Of a stretch of 64,000 nucleotides of DNA, positions 29,212-38,340 are shown piece after piece; positions within the stretch are counted from its first letter, which is position 1, and each line of letters begins with the position of its first letter. The DNA is from Pseudomonas luteola NBRC 103146. GTDB lineage: Bacteria > Pseudomonadota > Gammaproteobacteria > Pseudomonadales > Pseudomonadaceae. The DNA lies in NCBI RefSeq assembly GCF_002091675.1, contig NZ_BDAE01000010.1, forward strand, positions 91,203 to 155,202. Reading direction: 5' to 3'. A model generated the notes under the pieces. It had not been told where the DNA came from, made no database searches, and worked only from the letters and a program-made list of their open reading frames with translations. The position numbers and the translations under genes are program-made.

Positions 29212-29256
29212 AAAGAGAAAAAGTGTTTACCCCTTCTGCTAGTAGCAGAAGGGGTA
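29212..29256 (-). terminator. Rho-independent terminator of the glgA-treZ-malQ-treY-DUF2934 unit
   Basis: A 13-bp perfect stem (29228-29240 with 29244-29256) has a 3-nt loop. On the - strand it is followed by AACACTTTTTCTCTTT. It lies about 19 nt after the DUF2934 stop. Confidence 0.88.
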
Positions 29257-29274
29257 GAGACATTAAGGCAGGAC

Positions 29275-29622
29275 TTACTCTTTAGGTACGGCCTTGGCAC
29301 GCGGAGCACGGGGCTTCTTGGGCGCTGCAGCGGCAGCTGTGGTTTTTTCGACCGGAGGCTTTTCAGTCTTGGGCTTGACGGCTTCCTTGACCTTTTCGAC
29401 CGCTTTTTCGGCCAGCGATGCAGCCTTGGGCTTGGTTGCACGAGGCTTCTTGGGCTTGGCTACAGGCGCTGCTGCAGCTTCAGGCGCTACACCTTGCTGC
29501 TGCTCGGCTTCATAGAGCTTGGTAGCCATTTCCCAATGGCGATGCTCTTGATGAGCAGGGCGACCTTCGGACTCCCAAATCTGGTAGGCGAGCTGCTGAA
29601 TGCGTTCGGTGCGTTGACTCAT
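29275..29622 (-). CDS. DUF2934 protein with lysine/alanine-rich histone-like tail
   Basis: This 115-aa protein has an N-terminal DUF2934 domain (residues 1-40: IQQLAYQIWESEGRPAHQE and HWEMATKLYEAE). The rest is a Lys/Pro/Ala-rich tail with repeats of KPKKPRATKP type, resembling histone H1-like or AlgP-like tails. The start overlaps the treY stop (TAATG) and has AAGGAGAG upstream, so it is made together with treY. DUF2934 proteins occur beside trehalose and glycogen genes in Pseudomonas (PA2161 by memory) and function is unknown. The basic tail suggests nucleic-acid or polyanion binding, which is inference. Confidence 0.88.
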   Translation of the reverse strand: MSQRTERIQQLAYQIWESEGRPAHQEHRHWEMATKLYEAEQQQGVAPEAAAAPVAKPKKPRATKPKAASLAEKAVEKVKEAVKPKTEKPPVEKTTAAAAAPKKPRAPRAKAVPKE

Positions 29623-32426
29623 TATAATGTCTCTCCTTGTGACAGGTCTTGTGTAATCAATAAACCAAGAGGAAAGCTCGCAAGAAGCTCGCTTAATGAA
29701 AGTTCACTCTGTTTCACATGGACAGATGAATGGCTGAAAGTTTCCGTAAAAATTTGATCGATGAACTGTTTTGGCACTTTTACAGAGGTGTCCTGCCATG
29801 CTGATGCCTCAAAAGAGGGAATAGGGTTCTCCCCAATGAAGCGCCAAACGCGCAGCGGTACAATAATGATAGCGGCCTTGCCCTGATACTCACGGGCGAA
29901 TGCCAGTACGTGGCTCGCCTGTGCTCCCGAGACTTCCAGCGGTATGTACTGGCCCTTGAGAAACACATCCGCATGGGAGGTACGAGCCGCCAGGGTTCTT
30001 GCAATCACACTCTGCTTAACGCGGCCATCCTTCCAGCTGGAAAGCAGCTCTGCCGGGGCCTTGGCCTCTTTCAGCGCAGCGATGCGAGGCGGGTAGTCCA
30101 CCGGGCGGCGGTTGTCAGGCTCGACCAGACTCAGATCCCAGAAGTCACATCCCTGATAGAGGTCCGGTACACCGGGTGCGGTCATTCTAAGCACCGCCTG
30201 AGTCATGCCGTTCAGCGCACCTGCAGGAGCGATACGGGCTACCGTCTCGACAATTTCCTTACGAAGTGCCGCGCCTTTTTCACCGGTGATCAATTGTTCC
30301 AGGAAATTACGGCACGCTGCTTCGTACTCGGTATTAGGCGTCCACCAGTCTGACTCAAGCTTCTCTTCACGTAAGGCTTTTTCCTGCCAGGGCAGGAGAC
30401 GGTCCAGATACGCCTGAAGCCCCTGCTTGTCATCGGCTGCCAGATCAAGCGGCCAGCTGGCCAGCAGGGTTTGGTAGAGCATCAGCTCATCACCCGGGGT
30501 AGGGGCAGGCTTGTCAGCAAAGGTTCCCCGCAGCGGTGAACCCATCTCCAACCAGCGGGTTGCAGCCTGGGTATAGAGGTCAGCCATTTCGGAGATGACC
30601 GCGAGGCGTGCGCGTGTGTCTTCGCCGCGTTTGTGGTCATGGGTCGCGGTAGTCAGCATGTTGCGTGGGAACTGCTCGGACCGCAGTTTGCTGCTTGCAT
30701 GGAACTCTTCTGTGCTCTGGCTGAAGTTCTGTGGGTCGAATCCCACATCGTTGCGCGAGAGCAGGGCGCCTGAGCGGTAACAGGAGGTGTCTTCCACGGC
30801 CTTGGCTGCAACGGGTGAGGTCAGCTGCTGGAACTTGGTAATAGCGCGACGCTGCTCGCGACGTGCCACGCTACCCACCGGCTGACGGCAGGGAGCCTTG
30901 CCACCCAACCATTCATGCAGCAGTTCCAGTACTGGTAGCTCGGCTTCCGAAAGATTGGGGCGCGCACCGTCTACGGCCTTCTGGAAGAACTTTTCATCCT
31001 CACCGGTAAAGCCGGCTGCGCTGGCGTAGGTGCGGTAAACCGGGAAGTAGGTAATCAGCTCAAGCAAAACACGGCGAATGGAGCCCAAGCTGATATCACG
31101 GGTACGCCAATTCTGCTGAGCCACTACATGCAAGGTATGCGCAGTGGATTCGAATTCACTGGCCAGTGCAGTAGTCACCACGAGTCGGCGCGCCTCACGA
31201 ACTTCTTCCATAAAGTTAGCTGGGCGTCCGGTCTTTTCAGCCCAGAATTCGTTCAGAGGTTTTTCGCCGGCCGGATCATGCATAACCCCCGACACTTCGT
31301 TCATGAACTCATAGCCGGTGGTGCCATCGATACCCCAGTCGCCACGCAGGTGCTCGCCCTCGGCAAGGATCTTCTCCACATAGATGGGGAAGCCGCCTTC
31401 AGGCATGCCGTTGGGACGGCTCTGGCAGATCGTATCGATCTGTCGACGCAGCTTGCGGCAATAGCCACGGGGATTGGCCAGACCGTCGATATGGTCCAGG
31501 CGCAGACCATCGATCAAGCCTTCGCCGATCAGTCGGAAAATCATGGCATGCAGCGCGTCGAAGACCTCGGGGCGCTCCATGCGCAGGCCACCCAATTCGG
31601 TGATATCGAAGAAGCGGCGCCAGTTGATATCGTCGGAAGCGGTACGCCAGCTTGCCAGACGGTAATGTTGACGCTCCAGCAGCGCATGCAGACGCTCGTG
31701 ATTGGCCGCATCGCTTGCATCGAAAGCTGCCAAGCATTGGTCCAGCGCTGCCTTGACTGCAGGGTTCTGGCGAGCACTTTCTGCCAACTGGGTAACGGCC
31801 TCGTTGGCACCTTCGCGGTCACCCTCGCGGGCCTCGAATGCATCGGCAAACAGGCGCAGCTCGGAGGCGTCGCTTGCACGTAGAATATCGGCGTAGGTAG
31901 GGGGTGAAATGGGGAAATGGTGCGCGTAGTACTCGACCCGGAAACCGTCTTTCTCATCAAATACCAGCTTCAACTCACCGGCCTGCAGGATGTCACCATA
32001 AGCGCCACCCAGGAAAGGCAGCAGTAGCTGACCATGCAATTCAGGGTCGGGGCTGTACCAATTGATGTCGTAGAATTTAGCGTATGGGCTATGGCGTCCC
32101 CATTTGAGCACATCCAGCCACCACGCATTCTCCGATCCGCCCACGCTCATGTGGTTGGGTACAAAGTCGACGATCAGTCCCATGCCACGCTCGCGCAGAC
32201 GGGCAACCAAACGGCGCAGGGCCTCTTCACCGCCCAATTCAGGATTGACACGGGTAGGGTCCACAACGTCATAGCCGTGAACCGAGCCGGCTCTGGCCGT
32301 GGTGATGGGGGAGGCATAGATATGACTGATGCCCAGGTCAGCAAAATAATCGACCAGGGGAATGGCATCGTCTAGGGTAAAGTCCTTGTGAAACTGCAGG
32401 CGAACAGTCGCGCGCACTGGGCTCAT
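29622..32426 (-). CDS. treY: Malto-oligosyltrehalose synthase TreY
   Basis: TreY (GH13_26) isomerises the reducing-end alpha-1,4 bond of a maltodextrin to the alpha,alpha-1,1 bond of trehalose, working with TreZ. At 934 aa the barrel is interrupted by the long insertions typical of TreY. Motifs: VPNHMSVG, nucleophile in GLRLDHIDGLANPRGYC, acid/base in YVEKILAEGEHL and stabiliser in TATHDHKRGEDTRARL. The start overlaps the malQ stop by 4 nt and the stop shares a base with the DUF2934 start. Together with GlgX, TreZ and MalQ it converts alpha-glucan to trehalose. Confidence 0.95.
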   Translation of the reverse strand: MSPVRATVRLQFHKDFTLDDAIPLVDYFADLGISHIYASPITTARAGSVHGYDVVDPTRVNPELGGEEALRRLVARLRERGMGLIVDFVPNHMSVGGSENAWWLDVLKWGRHSPYAKFYDINWYSPDPELHGQLLLPFLGGAYGDILQAGELKLVFDEKDGFRVEYYAHHFPISPPTYADILRASDASELRLFADAFEAREGDREGANEAVTQLAESARQNPAVKAALDQCLAAFDASDAANHERLHALLERQHYRLASWRTASDDINWRRFFDITELGGLRMERPEVFDALHAMIFRLIGEGLIDGLRLDHIDGLANPRGYCRKLRRQIDTICQSRPNGMPEGGFPIYVEKILAEGEHLRGDWGIDGTTGYEFMNEVSGVMHDPAGEKPLNEFWAEKTGRPANFMEEVREARRLVVTTALASEFESTAHTLHVVAQQNWRTRDISLGSIRRVLLELITYFPVYRTYASAAGFTGEDEKFFQKAVDGARPNLSEAELPVLELLHEWLGGKAPCRQPVGSVARREQRRAITKFQQLTSPVAAKAVEDTSCYRSGALLSRNDVGFDPQNFSQSTEEFHASSKLRSEQFPRNMLTTATHDHKRGEDTRARLAVISEMADLYTQAATRWLEMGSPLRGTFADKPAPTPGDELMLYQTLLASWPLDLAADDKQGLQAYLDRLLPWQEKALREEKLESDWWTPNTEYEAACRNFLEQLITGEKGAALRKEIVETVARIAPAGALNGMTQAVLRMTAPGVPDLYQGCDFWDLSLVEPDNRRPVDYPPRIAALKEAKAPAELLSSWKDGRVKQSVIARTLAARTSHADVFLKGQYIPLEVSGAQASHVLAFAREYQGKAAIIIVPLRVWRFIGENPIPSFEASAWQDTSVKVPKQFIDQIFTETFSHSSVHVKQSELSLSELLASFPLGLLITQDLSQGETL

Positions 32427-34498
32427 GATGAGTGGCTCTCCGCTTCTTGACGGGCTGCCGCCAGTAACTGCAGGCGACGCTTGGGGGTTTCGTTATTGAG
32501 TAGGGTGCTGGCCTGATCCGGCCAGCGACGGCGCCAATTAGGGTGGCTATCGATGGTGCCGGGCAGGTTGGCTTGTTCTTCCAGGCCCAAGGCATCTTCA
32601 ACCGGCAGGATAACCAGCGGTGCCGGTGTTTTACCGATATGGCTTATGCAGGCATCCACAGCCGCTTTGGCGCTATCAGGGCCGGTGTCTTTCAGGCCCA
32701 ATGTCTTGGCCAGGCGCTGGCGATCCTCTTCACGCTTCTGCTTTTCTTTTTCTTCGGTGGTGTCTTCCGCCAACTGTTCCAGCCGGGCCTGCCATTCGAC
32801 ATCACGCGCTATCCACCAGCCAGTCATAGTAGGAAGATCGTGCGTCGTGGTCATGGCGATGGAGGTATTGTTCCAATCCTCGATCTCTTTGAAGTTCTGG
32901 TCTTCGTCGCGCTCAAACATCAGCACTTGCATGCCCATGATGGACTTTTCCATCAGACGCTCACGAAACCCTTCCGGTACGGTGCCCAGGTCTTCACCCA
33001 TGACAATACATTCGTTACGCCAGGACTCGATCGCCACCAGACGAAGCATGTCTTGAATGGGATAAGACAGGTAGGCGCCATCGGCTGGCGAGGCACCTTC
33101 AGGCACCAGCCACAGTCGTTGCAGACCCATCACATGGTCGATACGTACACCGCCTGCATGGGCAAAATTTGCCTTGAGCATTTCAAGGAATGCCCGAAAG
33201 CCGTGGCGCTGCAAACCAGACGGCGAGAATGCAGAGATGCCCCAGCCCTGGCCGCGCTGGTTGAGCAGGTCGGGTGGTGCTCCAACGCTGACAGACGAAA
33301 GCAGCTCTTCTTGGCGGCTCCAGGCCTGACTGCCGCCGCCATCGGCGCCTACGGCAATATCAGCAACAAGGCCGATTTTCATACCTGACGCTTGGGCAGC
33401 CTTTTGCGCGCTTTCCAGGCCGCGGGCGGCCAGCCACTGCGTGAACGCATAGAACTCCACGTCTTGTGCATGGGTTTCAGCAAACGTGGCGACGGCAGGA
33501 TTTTGAGGGTCCTGATATTCCTTTGGCCAGTGCTGCCAGCTGGGCGCCGCGGTACCATGGGCAAAGGATGCATGTAGCGCTTCGAACCGACAGTGGTTTT
33601 CCAGCGCTTCGCCGCCCTGTTGGCGGAAGGCCTTGAAGTCGTCCTGCAACTCACCGCTTTTCACACGGAAGTCCATGAATAGCGCTCTAAGTACACGAAG
33701 ACGAGTCTTGGCCACGGCAGGCCAGTCGACCATTTCTAGCCCTTCCAGGCGGGACCATTCCTGCGCCAGCCCGGTTTTGTCCAACGCATGTTTGAGCGCT
33801 TCCTCGCCTAGAATCGCGGCGGGTGAAGCATTCAGAATATTGAGAAACATCCGGCTGGAGGGCGAATAGGGGCTGTAACGATTGCCGTCAGCACTGAACA
33901 TGGCATGCAGCGGGCTGATAGCAACCGCATCGGCGCCTAGCTCTGCCGCCGAGCGGACAAACTCTTCGAGCGCTTTCAGATCACCCAGGCCACCATCCCC
34001 CGGACGACGCAGGCTATACACCTGCACGGCCAAGCCCCAGGTTCGCGGTTCGGGTTTACCCAGGGCATCGGCAATGCTGTAGCAGCGCTCGGGTGCAATC
34101 GCCAGGGTGACCTGCTGTTCGCCTATTTTCAGGGTGTGATAGCCCATGGTGTCGATAGGGGCGAGTTGGCCGTTACCGTCTACCTTGCCGGTCACGCTAT
34201 TACCGGATTCAAGGGTAAGCGCATAGGTCTGTCCAGCCTTGAACTGACCTGTGCGGCCGACAGGCTTGTTGCAGTCCCCAGTAATGAGGGGAGGAAGGTT
34301 TTCGCTATCTTCCAACTCATCCAGTTTCGCCAGGCTAGCCTTGATGTCCGCCTCCGAATCTGCCGGAAGACCAAGCGCTGCCAACAGACTAAGCAAGGCC
34401 TCATCCGATACCTGTTGAGGCGTGCCGTCATAGGCATCCCAGTGAATGGAGATGCCGGCTTTTTCTGCCAGTGCGTGCAGTTGGTCAGAATCGTTCAT
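32423..34498 (-). CDS. malQ: 4-alpha-glucanotransferase MalQ (amylomaltase)
   Basis: MalQ (GH77) disproportionates malto-oligosaccharides, lengthening short chains so that TreY, GlgA or phosphorylase can use them. The 691-aa protein has the long N-terminal region of proteobacterial MalQ followed by the GH77 barrel. The nucleophile lies in GVRIDHVMGLQRLW, acid/base in VMGEDLGTVPEGF and stabiliser in TTTHDLPTMTGWW. Both ends overlap neighbours by 4 nt (treZ before, treY after), so treZ-malQ-treY are co-translated. This order matches PA2162-PA2164 of P. aeruginosa. Confidence 0.95.
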   Translation of the reverse strand: MNDSDQLHALAEKAGISIHWDAYDGTPQQVSDEALLSLLAALGLPADSEADIKASLAKLDELEDSENLPPLITGDCNKPVGRTGQFKAGQTYALTLESGNSVTGKVDGNGQLAPIDTMGYHTLKIGEQQVTLAIAPERCYSIADALGKPEPRTWGLAVQVYSLRRPGDGGLGDLKALEEFVRSAAELGADAVAISPLHAMFSADGNRYSPYSPSSRMFLNILNASPAAILGEEALKHALDKTGLAQEWSRLEGLEMVDWPAVAKTRLRVLRALFMDFRVKSGELQDDFKAFRQQGGEALENHCRFEALHASFAHGTAAPSWQHWPKEYQDPQNPAVATFAETHAQDVEFYAFTQWLAARGLESAQKAAQASGMKIGLVADIAVGADGGGSQAWSRQEELLSSVSVGAPPDLLNQRGQGWGISAFSPSGLQRHGFRAFLEMLKANFAHAGGVRIDHVMGLQRLWLVPEGASPADGAYLSYPIQDMLRLVAIESWRNECIVMGEDLGTVPEGFRERLMEKSIMGMQVLMFERDEDQNFKEIEDWNNTSIAMTTTHDLPTMTGWWIARDVEWQARLEQLAEDTTEEKEKQKREEDRQRLAKTLGLKDTGPDSAKAAVDACISHIGKTPAPLVILPVEDALGLEEQANLPGTIDSHPNWRRRWPDQASTLLNNETPKRRLQLLAAARQEAESHSS

Positions 34499-36294
34499 TG
34501 AGCATCCTCCAGCCAGGCGAGGGCGGTATGCCCAGCCAGTTGGCCTTGTTCGCGCGTGGAAAGACCGTTATCCATGCTGGCGAAGAGCAGTCGACCCGGT
34601 TGCTTGGCATCGACAGAAACGGCTTGCTCGCTCAGGTTGATTTCCAACGTAAGGCGGGCACCATCACCCAGCGTCCAGCAGGCGGTGACCGCCTTTTCGC
34701 CTAACGCTTTAGCCTCTGCCGGACGAGCACCAGGCAGACGCGGAATAATCTCCTGATGGCGAATCTCGAGAAGCTTTTTGTATAGACCGACCCACAAGGC
34801 ATGATCTGGCTGGTCCGCTTCTCCAAAATTGGGCTTCGAATCTTCAAAGGTGGTAACCGCATTAGGGTCCGGGATGTTCTCCCGGTTTTCCTCATGGGTG
34901 AAAAATTCGAAATCCTTGAACTCGTTGCGGCGACCGTCTCTTACCAGCTTGGCTAACTCTTCGTTATGACTGGTAAAGAACAGGAAGGGCTGCCGGCTAC
35001 CCCATTCCTCACCAATGAAGAGCAGTGGAATCATGGGGCTGAGCAGCAAGAGAGTCGTAGCGGCTTTTAGAGCATTCTCTGGGGCGAGAAGTGTCAGGCG
35101 CTCACCAAGGGCACGGTTGCCAATCTGGTCGTGGTTCTGCAGGAAGATGACAAAGGCCGTTGGTTGCAGATGGCTGCTCGGCTCCCCGCGCCCCTTGCCG
35201 TGGCGAGTGTCTTCGCCCTGGTAGATAAAGCCCTCGCTCAGGCAACGAACCAGCTTGGCAGTGGCGTCTTGGGTAAAGTCCTGGTAGTACCCTTCGTTCT
35301 CACCGGTAATCATGGGATGAATCACATTGTGCCAGTCATCCGCCCACTGCCCATCGTAATGTACGCCGCCCAGGAGGGAGGCGGTGTTGTCCTCGTTTTC
35401 CAGAACGAGATGCACATGGCGACCCGGCTCGACCGTTGAGCGAATCTCGTCTGCCATTTCCATGAGGAAACCCTTGTCACCAATGGCATGGACCGCATCG
35501 AAGCGCAGACCGTCGAAGCGGTATTCCATCAGCCACATCAAGGCATTGTCCTTGAAGTAGCTGCGTACGGCCTGTTGACGGAAATCAATGGCTGCACCCC
35601 AGGGCGTGTGGATGTCTTCACGGAAGAATTTTTCGGCATAGGCGTGCAGGTAGTTGCCGTCCGGGCCGAAGTGGTTGTAGACCACATCAAGGAACACCAT
35701 AAGACCATGCTCATGGGCCGTATCGATCATGGCCTTGAGATCTTCAGGCGTGCCGTAGGAGGATTCCACGGCGTAGGGCAGCACACCGTCATAACCCCAG
35801 TTGCGACCGCCAGGGAATTCGCTCAGCGGCATCAGCTCGATGGCCGTGACTCCGAGTGCAGCCAGCTTGGGCAGAATATCTGCAACGCCTTTGAATCCAC
35901 CCAGCGTACCGACGTGGACCTCGTAGATAACACTCTCGTGCCAGGGGCGGCCGCTCCATTGGGTATTACGCCATTCATAGGTATGCGGATCAATGACAAT
36001 GCTGGCTTCATGTACGTCACCCGCCTGGGCCCGGGACGCAGGATCGGGAACCAGAAGGTCACCGATACGATAGCGGTAGCGTGTGCCGACACCACAGGCG
36101 GCTTCAGCGCTAAACCAACCCCCATCGAGGGCTTGCATGGGAACAATCATGCCGCCATCGAGAACTACGTCGACAGCCGTGGCGCTGGGGGCCCAGAAAC
36201 AGAATTGGGTACGATTGTCGGAGAGAAGAGTGGCGCCAGCCGTGCATTGCCAGGCGTAGCGGTTATTTTTGGACGGGCGTGACAAGTCCTTCAT
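34495..36294 (-). CDS. treZ: Malto-oligosyltrehalose trehalohydrolase TreZ
   Basis: TreZ (GH13_10) cleaves the product of TreY to release free trehalose. ATG 36294 (599 aa, MKDLSRPSKNN) is preferred, with GGGAG about 10 nt upstream; the open frame reaches 36369 but its first 25 residues are unlike the family. A CBM48-like domain (FCFWAPSATAVDVVLDG) precedes the barrel, with nucleophile in GLRFDAVHAIGDKG, acid/base in VLENEDNTASLL and stabiliser in FLQNHDQIGNRALGERL. The stop overlaps the malQ start. A 125-bp spacer with a hairpin separates it from glgA. Confidence 0.94.
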   Translation of the reverse strand: MKDLSRPSKNNRYAWQCTAGATLLSDNRTQFCFWAPSATAVDVVLDGGMIVPMQALDGGWFSAEAACGVGTRYRYRIGDLLVPDPASRAQAGDVHEASIVIDPHTYEWRNTQWSGRPWHESVIYEVHVGTLGGFKGVADILPKLAALGVTAIELMPLSEFPGGRNWGYDGVLPYAVESSYGTPEDLKAMIDTAHEHGLMVFLDVVYNHFGPDGNYLHAYAEKFFREDIHTPWGAAIDFRQQAVRSYFKDNALMWLMEYRFDGLRFDAVHAIGDKGFLMEMADEIRSTVEPGRHVHLVLENEDNTASLLGGVHYDGQWADDWHNVIHPMITGENEGYYQDFTQDATAKLVRCLSEGFIYQGEDTRHGKGRGEPSSHLQPTAFVIFLQNHDQIGNRALGERLTLLAPENALKAATTLLLLSPMIPLLFIGEEWGSRQPFLFFTSHNEELAKLVRDGRRNEFKDFEFFTHEENRENIPDPNAVTTFEDSKPNFGEADQPDHALWVGLYKKLLEIRHQEIIPRLPGARPAEAKALGEKAVTACWTLGDGARLTLEINLSEQAVSVDAKQPGRLLFASMDNGLSTREQGQLAGHTALAWLEDAQ

Positions 36295-36359
36295 GCGTTC
36301 TGTCTCCCAGTGGAGGGCAGGGTAAGGCACGTGGGTGCAGGTTCGGTTTGTGGTGCGCG

Positions 36360-36380
36360 CTCCCGCCATGAAGGCGGGAG
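36360..36380 (-). other. Stem-loop in the glgA-treZ spacer
   Basis: CTCCCGCC (36360-36367) and GGCGGGAG (36373-36380) form a strong 8-bp stem with a 5-nt loop, 40 nt after the glgA stop. On the transcribed (-) strand no T tract follows. It is therefore more likely an mRNA-processing or stability element, or a partial attenuator, than a full terminator. Confidence 0.55.
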
Positions 36381-36419
36381 TGTTCTTTCTATGACCAGAA
36401 AGATGGCGCTAAAGTTGAA

Positions 36420-37994
36420 TCAGATCGCAGCTTGTTCCTGACGAACTTTAGAAAGCAGCGATTGATAGAGCTCATCGTACGGTTGAGCGCTCTGAGACCA
36501 GTAGAACGGGCCGCTCATGGCGCGTCGACGCATGGCTTGAAGCAGATCCTTACGCTCGAACACTTCGAACGCACGATCAATGGACTTCGTGTAGCTTTCC
36601 AGAGTGTGCTTGTCGAACAGGAAACCGGTAACACCGTCTTCAATACTGTCCGCCAAGCCACCTGTGCGGCGAGCAATTGGTAGAGAGGCAAAGCGCTGCG
36701 CATACATCTGGCTCAAGCCACAAGGCTCGAAGCGAGAGGGCATCAGCAGGAAGTCGCTGCCTGCAAACATGCGGCGAGCTTCGGTCTCGCAGAAACCTAC
36801 GTGTACGCCAACACGACCCTTGTAGCGCTTGGACAGCTCATTCACTGCGCGCTCGACCGCAGGCTCTCCGCAACCAATGATCACCAATTGGCCACCGCGA
36901 GAGACGATATGGTCAACTGCTTCAATGGTCAGATCGATACCTTTTTGGTGCACCAGACGGGAAACGACCGCGAACAGGGGACCTTCAGAAACTTCAAGAC
37001 CGAAATCCTCACGGATACGGTCTGCATTGGCCCGCTTGCCTGCCCAGTCATAGGGAGAAAAGCTCTGGCACAGGTGCGGGTCATTGCAAGGATCCCAGCC
37101 CTCGTCGATTCCGTTGAGGATTCCGGACAGCTTGCCCTGCTTGGCCTTGACCTGAAGCAGACCTTCCAGCCCACAACCAAACTCGGGTGTGGTGATTTCC
37201 TTGGCATAAGTCTGGCTTACCGTCGTAATGTGACTGGCGTAGCTCAAGCCTGCCTTGAGAAAGGAGATCTTGCCGTAATACTCAAGACCGTCAATGGAAA
37301 ATGCTTCGGCCGGGATACCGAGGTCTGCCATGCAGTAACGGGGGAATACGCCTTGATAGGCCAGGTTGTGAATGGTCATCACTGATGGTGTTTTCAGTCC
37401 GCGCCATTGCACATAACCTGCGGCCAGGCCTGTCTGCCAGTCATTCAAGTGCAGGAGATCAGGGCACCAGCGAATGGACGCCGTGCCTGCTGCCAGATCC
37501 GCTGCCGCCGAAGCCAGTCGACCAAAGCGGATATGGTTGTCGACCCAGTCGGCACCATGGGTATCGGCATAAGGTGTGCCCGGACGCTCATAGAGTTCGG
37601 GGCAGACCAACACATAAATCACGAGACCGTCTTCCTGATCGACACGGGCGATGTCGCAGGCAGGCATGGCAGCCAGTGCCGGAATACGTCCGACAATCTG
37701 CATTTCGTCGCGGATGGCATCCATGACAGGACGATAGCCGGGAATAAGAACCCGGACGTCATGTTTGGAGGACAACGCGCGTGGCAGGGCAGCGGAGACT
37801 TCTCCCAGGCCGCCAGCTTTTACGAAATCGGTAATTTCGGGTGTTACAAACAAAATACGCTTACGTGTTTCAACGACTGAGCTCAGCTTGAGCTGGCGCT
37901 CGTCGGTTTGAGTAGGGAAGCGATTGGCATTGCGCACTTCTGCTGAGTTCGCAGCTACAAGCGTTTCAAATTTCCCCACAACGGCATTTGCCAT
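36420..37994 (-). CDS. glgA: Glycogen synthase GlgA
   Basis: This is a GT5-family glycosyltransferase of 524 aa that extends alpha-1,4-glucan from a nucleotide-glucose donor. The N-terminal donor-binding signature is VKAGGLGEVSAALPRAL (GGLGEV rather than GGLGDV). The catalytic C-terminal half has FAVVSRLVHQKGIDL and PSRFEPCGLSQMYAQRF. The N-terminus carries about 45 extra residues (from MANAVVGKFETL) before the first strand (RILFVTPEI). No glgC for ADP-glucose lies in the window, so the donor supply is not shown. It leads the glgA-treZ-malQ-treY-DUF2934 block. Confidence 0.92.
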   Translation of the reverse strand: MANAVVGKFETLVAANSAEVRNANRFPTQTDERQLKLSSVVETRKRILFVTPEITDFVKAGGLGEVSAALPRALSSKHDVRVLIPGYRPVMDAIRDEMQIVGRIPALAAMPACDIARVDQEDGLVIYVLVCPELYERPGTPYADTHGADWVDNHIRFGRLASAAADLAAGTASIRWCPDLLHLNDWQTGLAAGYVQWRGLKTPSVMTIHNLAYQGVFPRYCMADLGIPAEAFSIDGLEYYGKISFLKAGLSYASHITTVSQTYAKEITTPEFGCGLEGLLQVKAKQGKLSGILNGIDEGWDPCNDPHLCQSFSPYDWAGKRANADRIREDFGLEVSEGPLFAVVSRLVHQKGIDLTIEAVDHIVSRGGQLVIIGCGEPAVERAVNELSKRYKGRVGVHVGFCETEARRMFAGSDFLLMPSRFEPCGLSQMYAQRFASLPIARRTGGLADSIEDGVTGFLFDKHTLESYTKSIDRAFEVFERKDLLQAMRRRAMSGPFYWSQSAQPYDELYQSLLSKVRQEQAAI

Positions 37995-38340
37995 ATTGCG
38001 CTCCCAAAAAGCAGTAATGACTGCGGTTTGCCCAATGAACGCTTCTCGTCGAAGCCGACATACCGATCAAAAACGTCCACAGCCATGCTGCTTAAAGCCC
38101 CCTGGCGACGTCCCCCTGTAAGGAACTGGACAAAGGGCATTGCAAGGTTGCGCCCGATAGTCCAGTCTGCATAAAAGATGACCTGCGCCAGCTCGCCTAA
38201 GTTTCCTGGTTGGGTATGCACATTTGACGAACGTGCTAGAACCGTGCCGCTTCTGGCTGGTTTGAAATAAAGCACGCGCCTGCAGCTTTAGCGAAGATCA
38301 TTACAATTACGCGACAGTACTCTGCGTAATCGCCTTAAAT
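37995..38340. other. Gap upstream of glgA
   Basis: This 346-bp stretch must hold the glgA promoter, but no convincing -35/-10 pair was recognised on the - strand. A 106-codon frame opens leftward from a GTG at 38275 and runs 40 nt into glgA. It has no ribosome site or known domain and was not accepted as a gene. Confidence 0.4.

Noticed and set aside
28884..29441. 185-aa leftward frame including an Arg/Ser/Lys-rich first part
   Set aside because: The first 125 codons are an out-of-frame reading of the DUF2934 tail and the terminator; only the last 55 codons were kept as a weak candidate.
37955..38275. 106-codon leftward frame overlapping the glgA start
   Set aside because: It begins with GTG without a ribosome site, runs 40 nt into glgA and matches no family I know; more likely the glgA leader.
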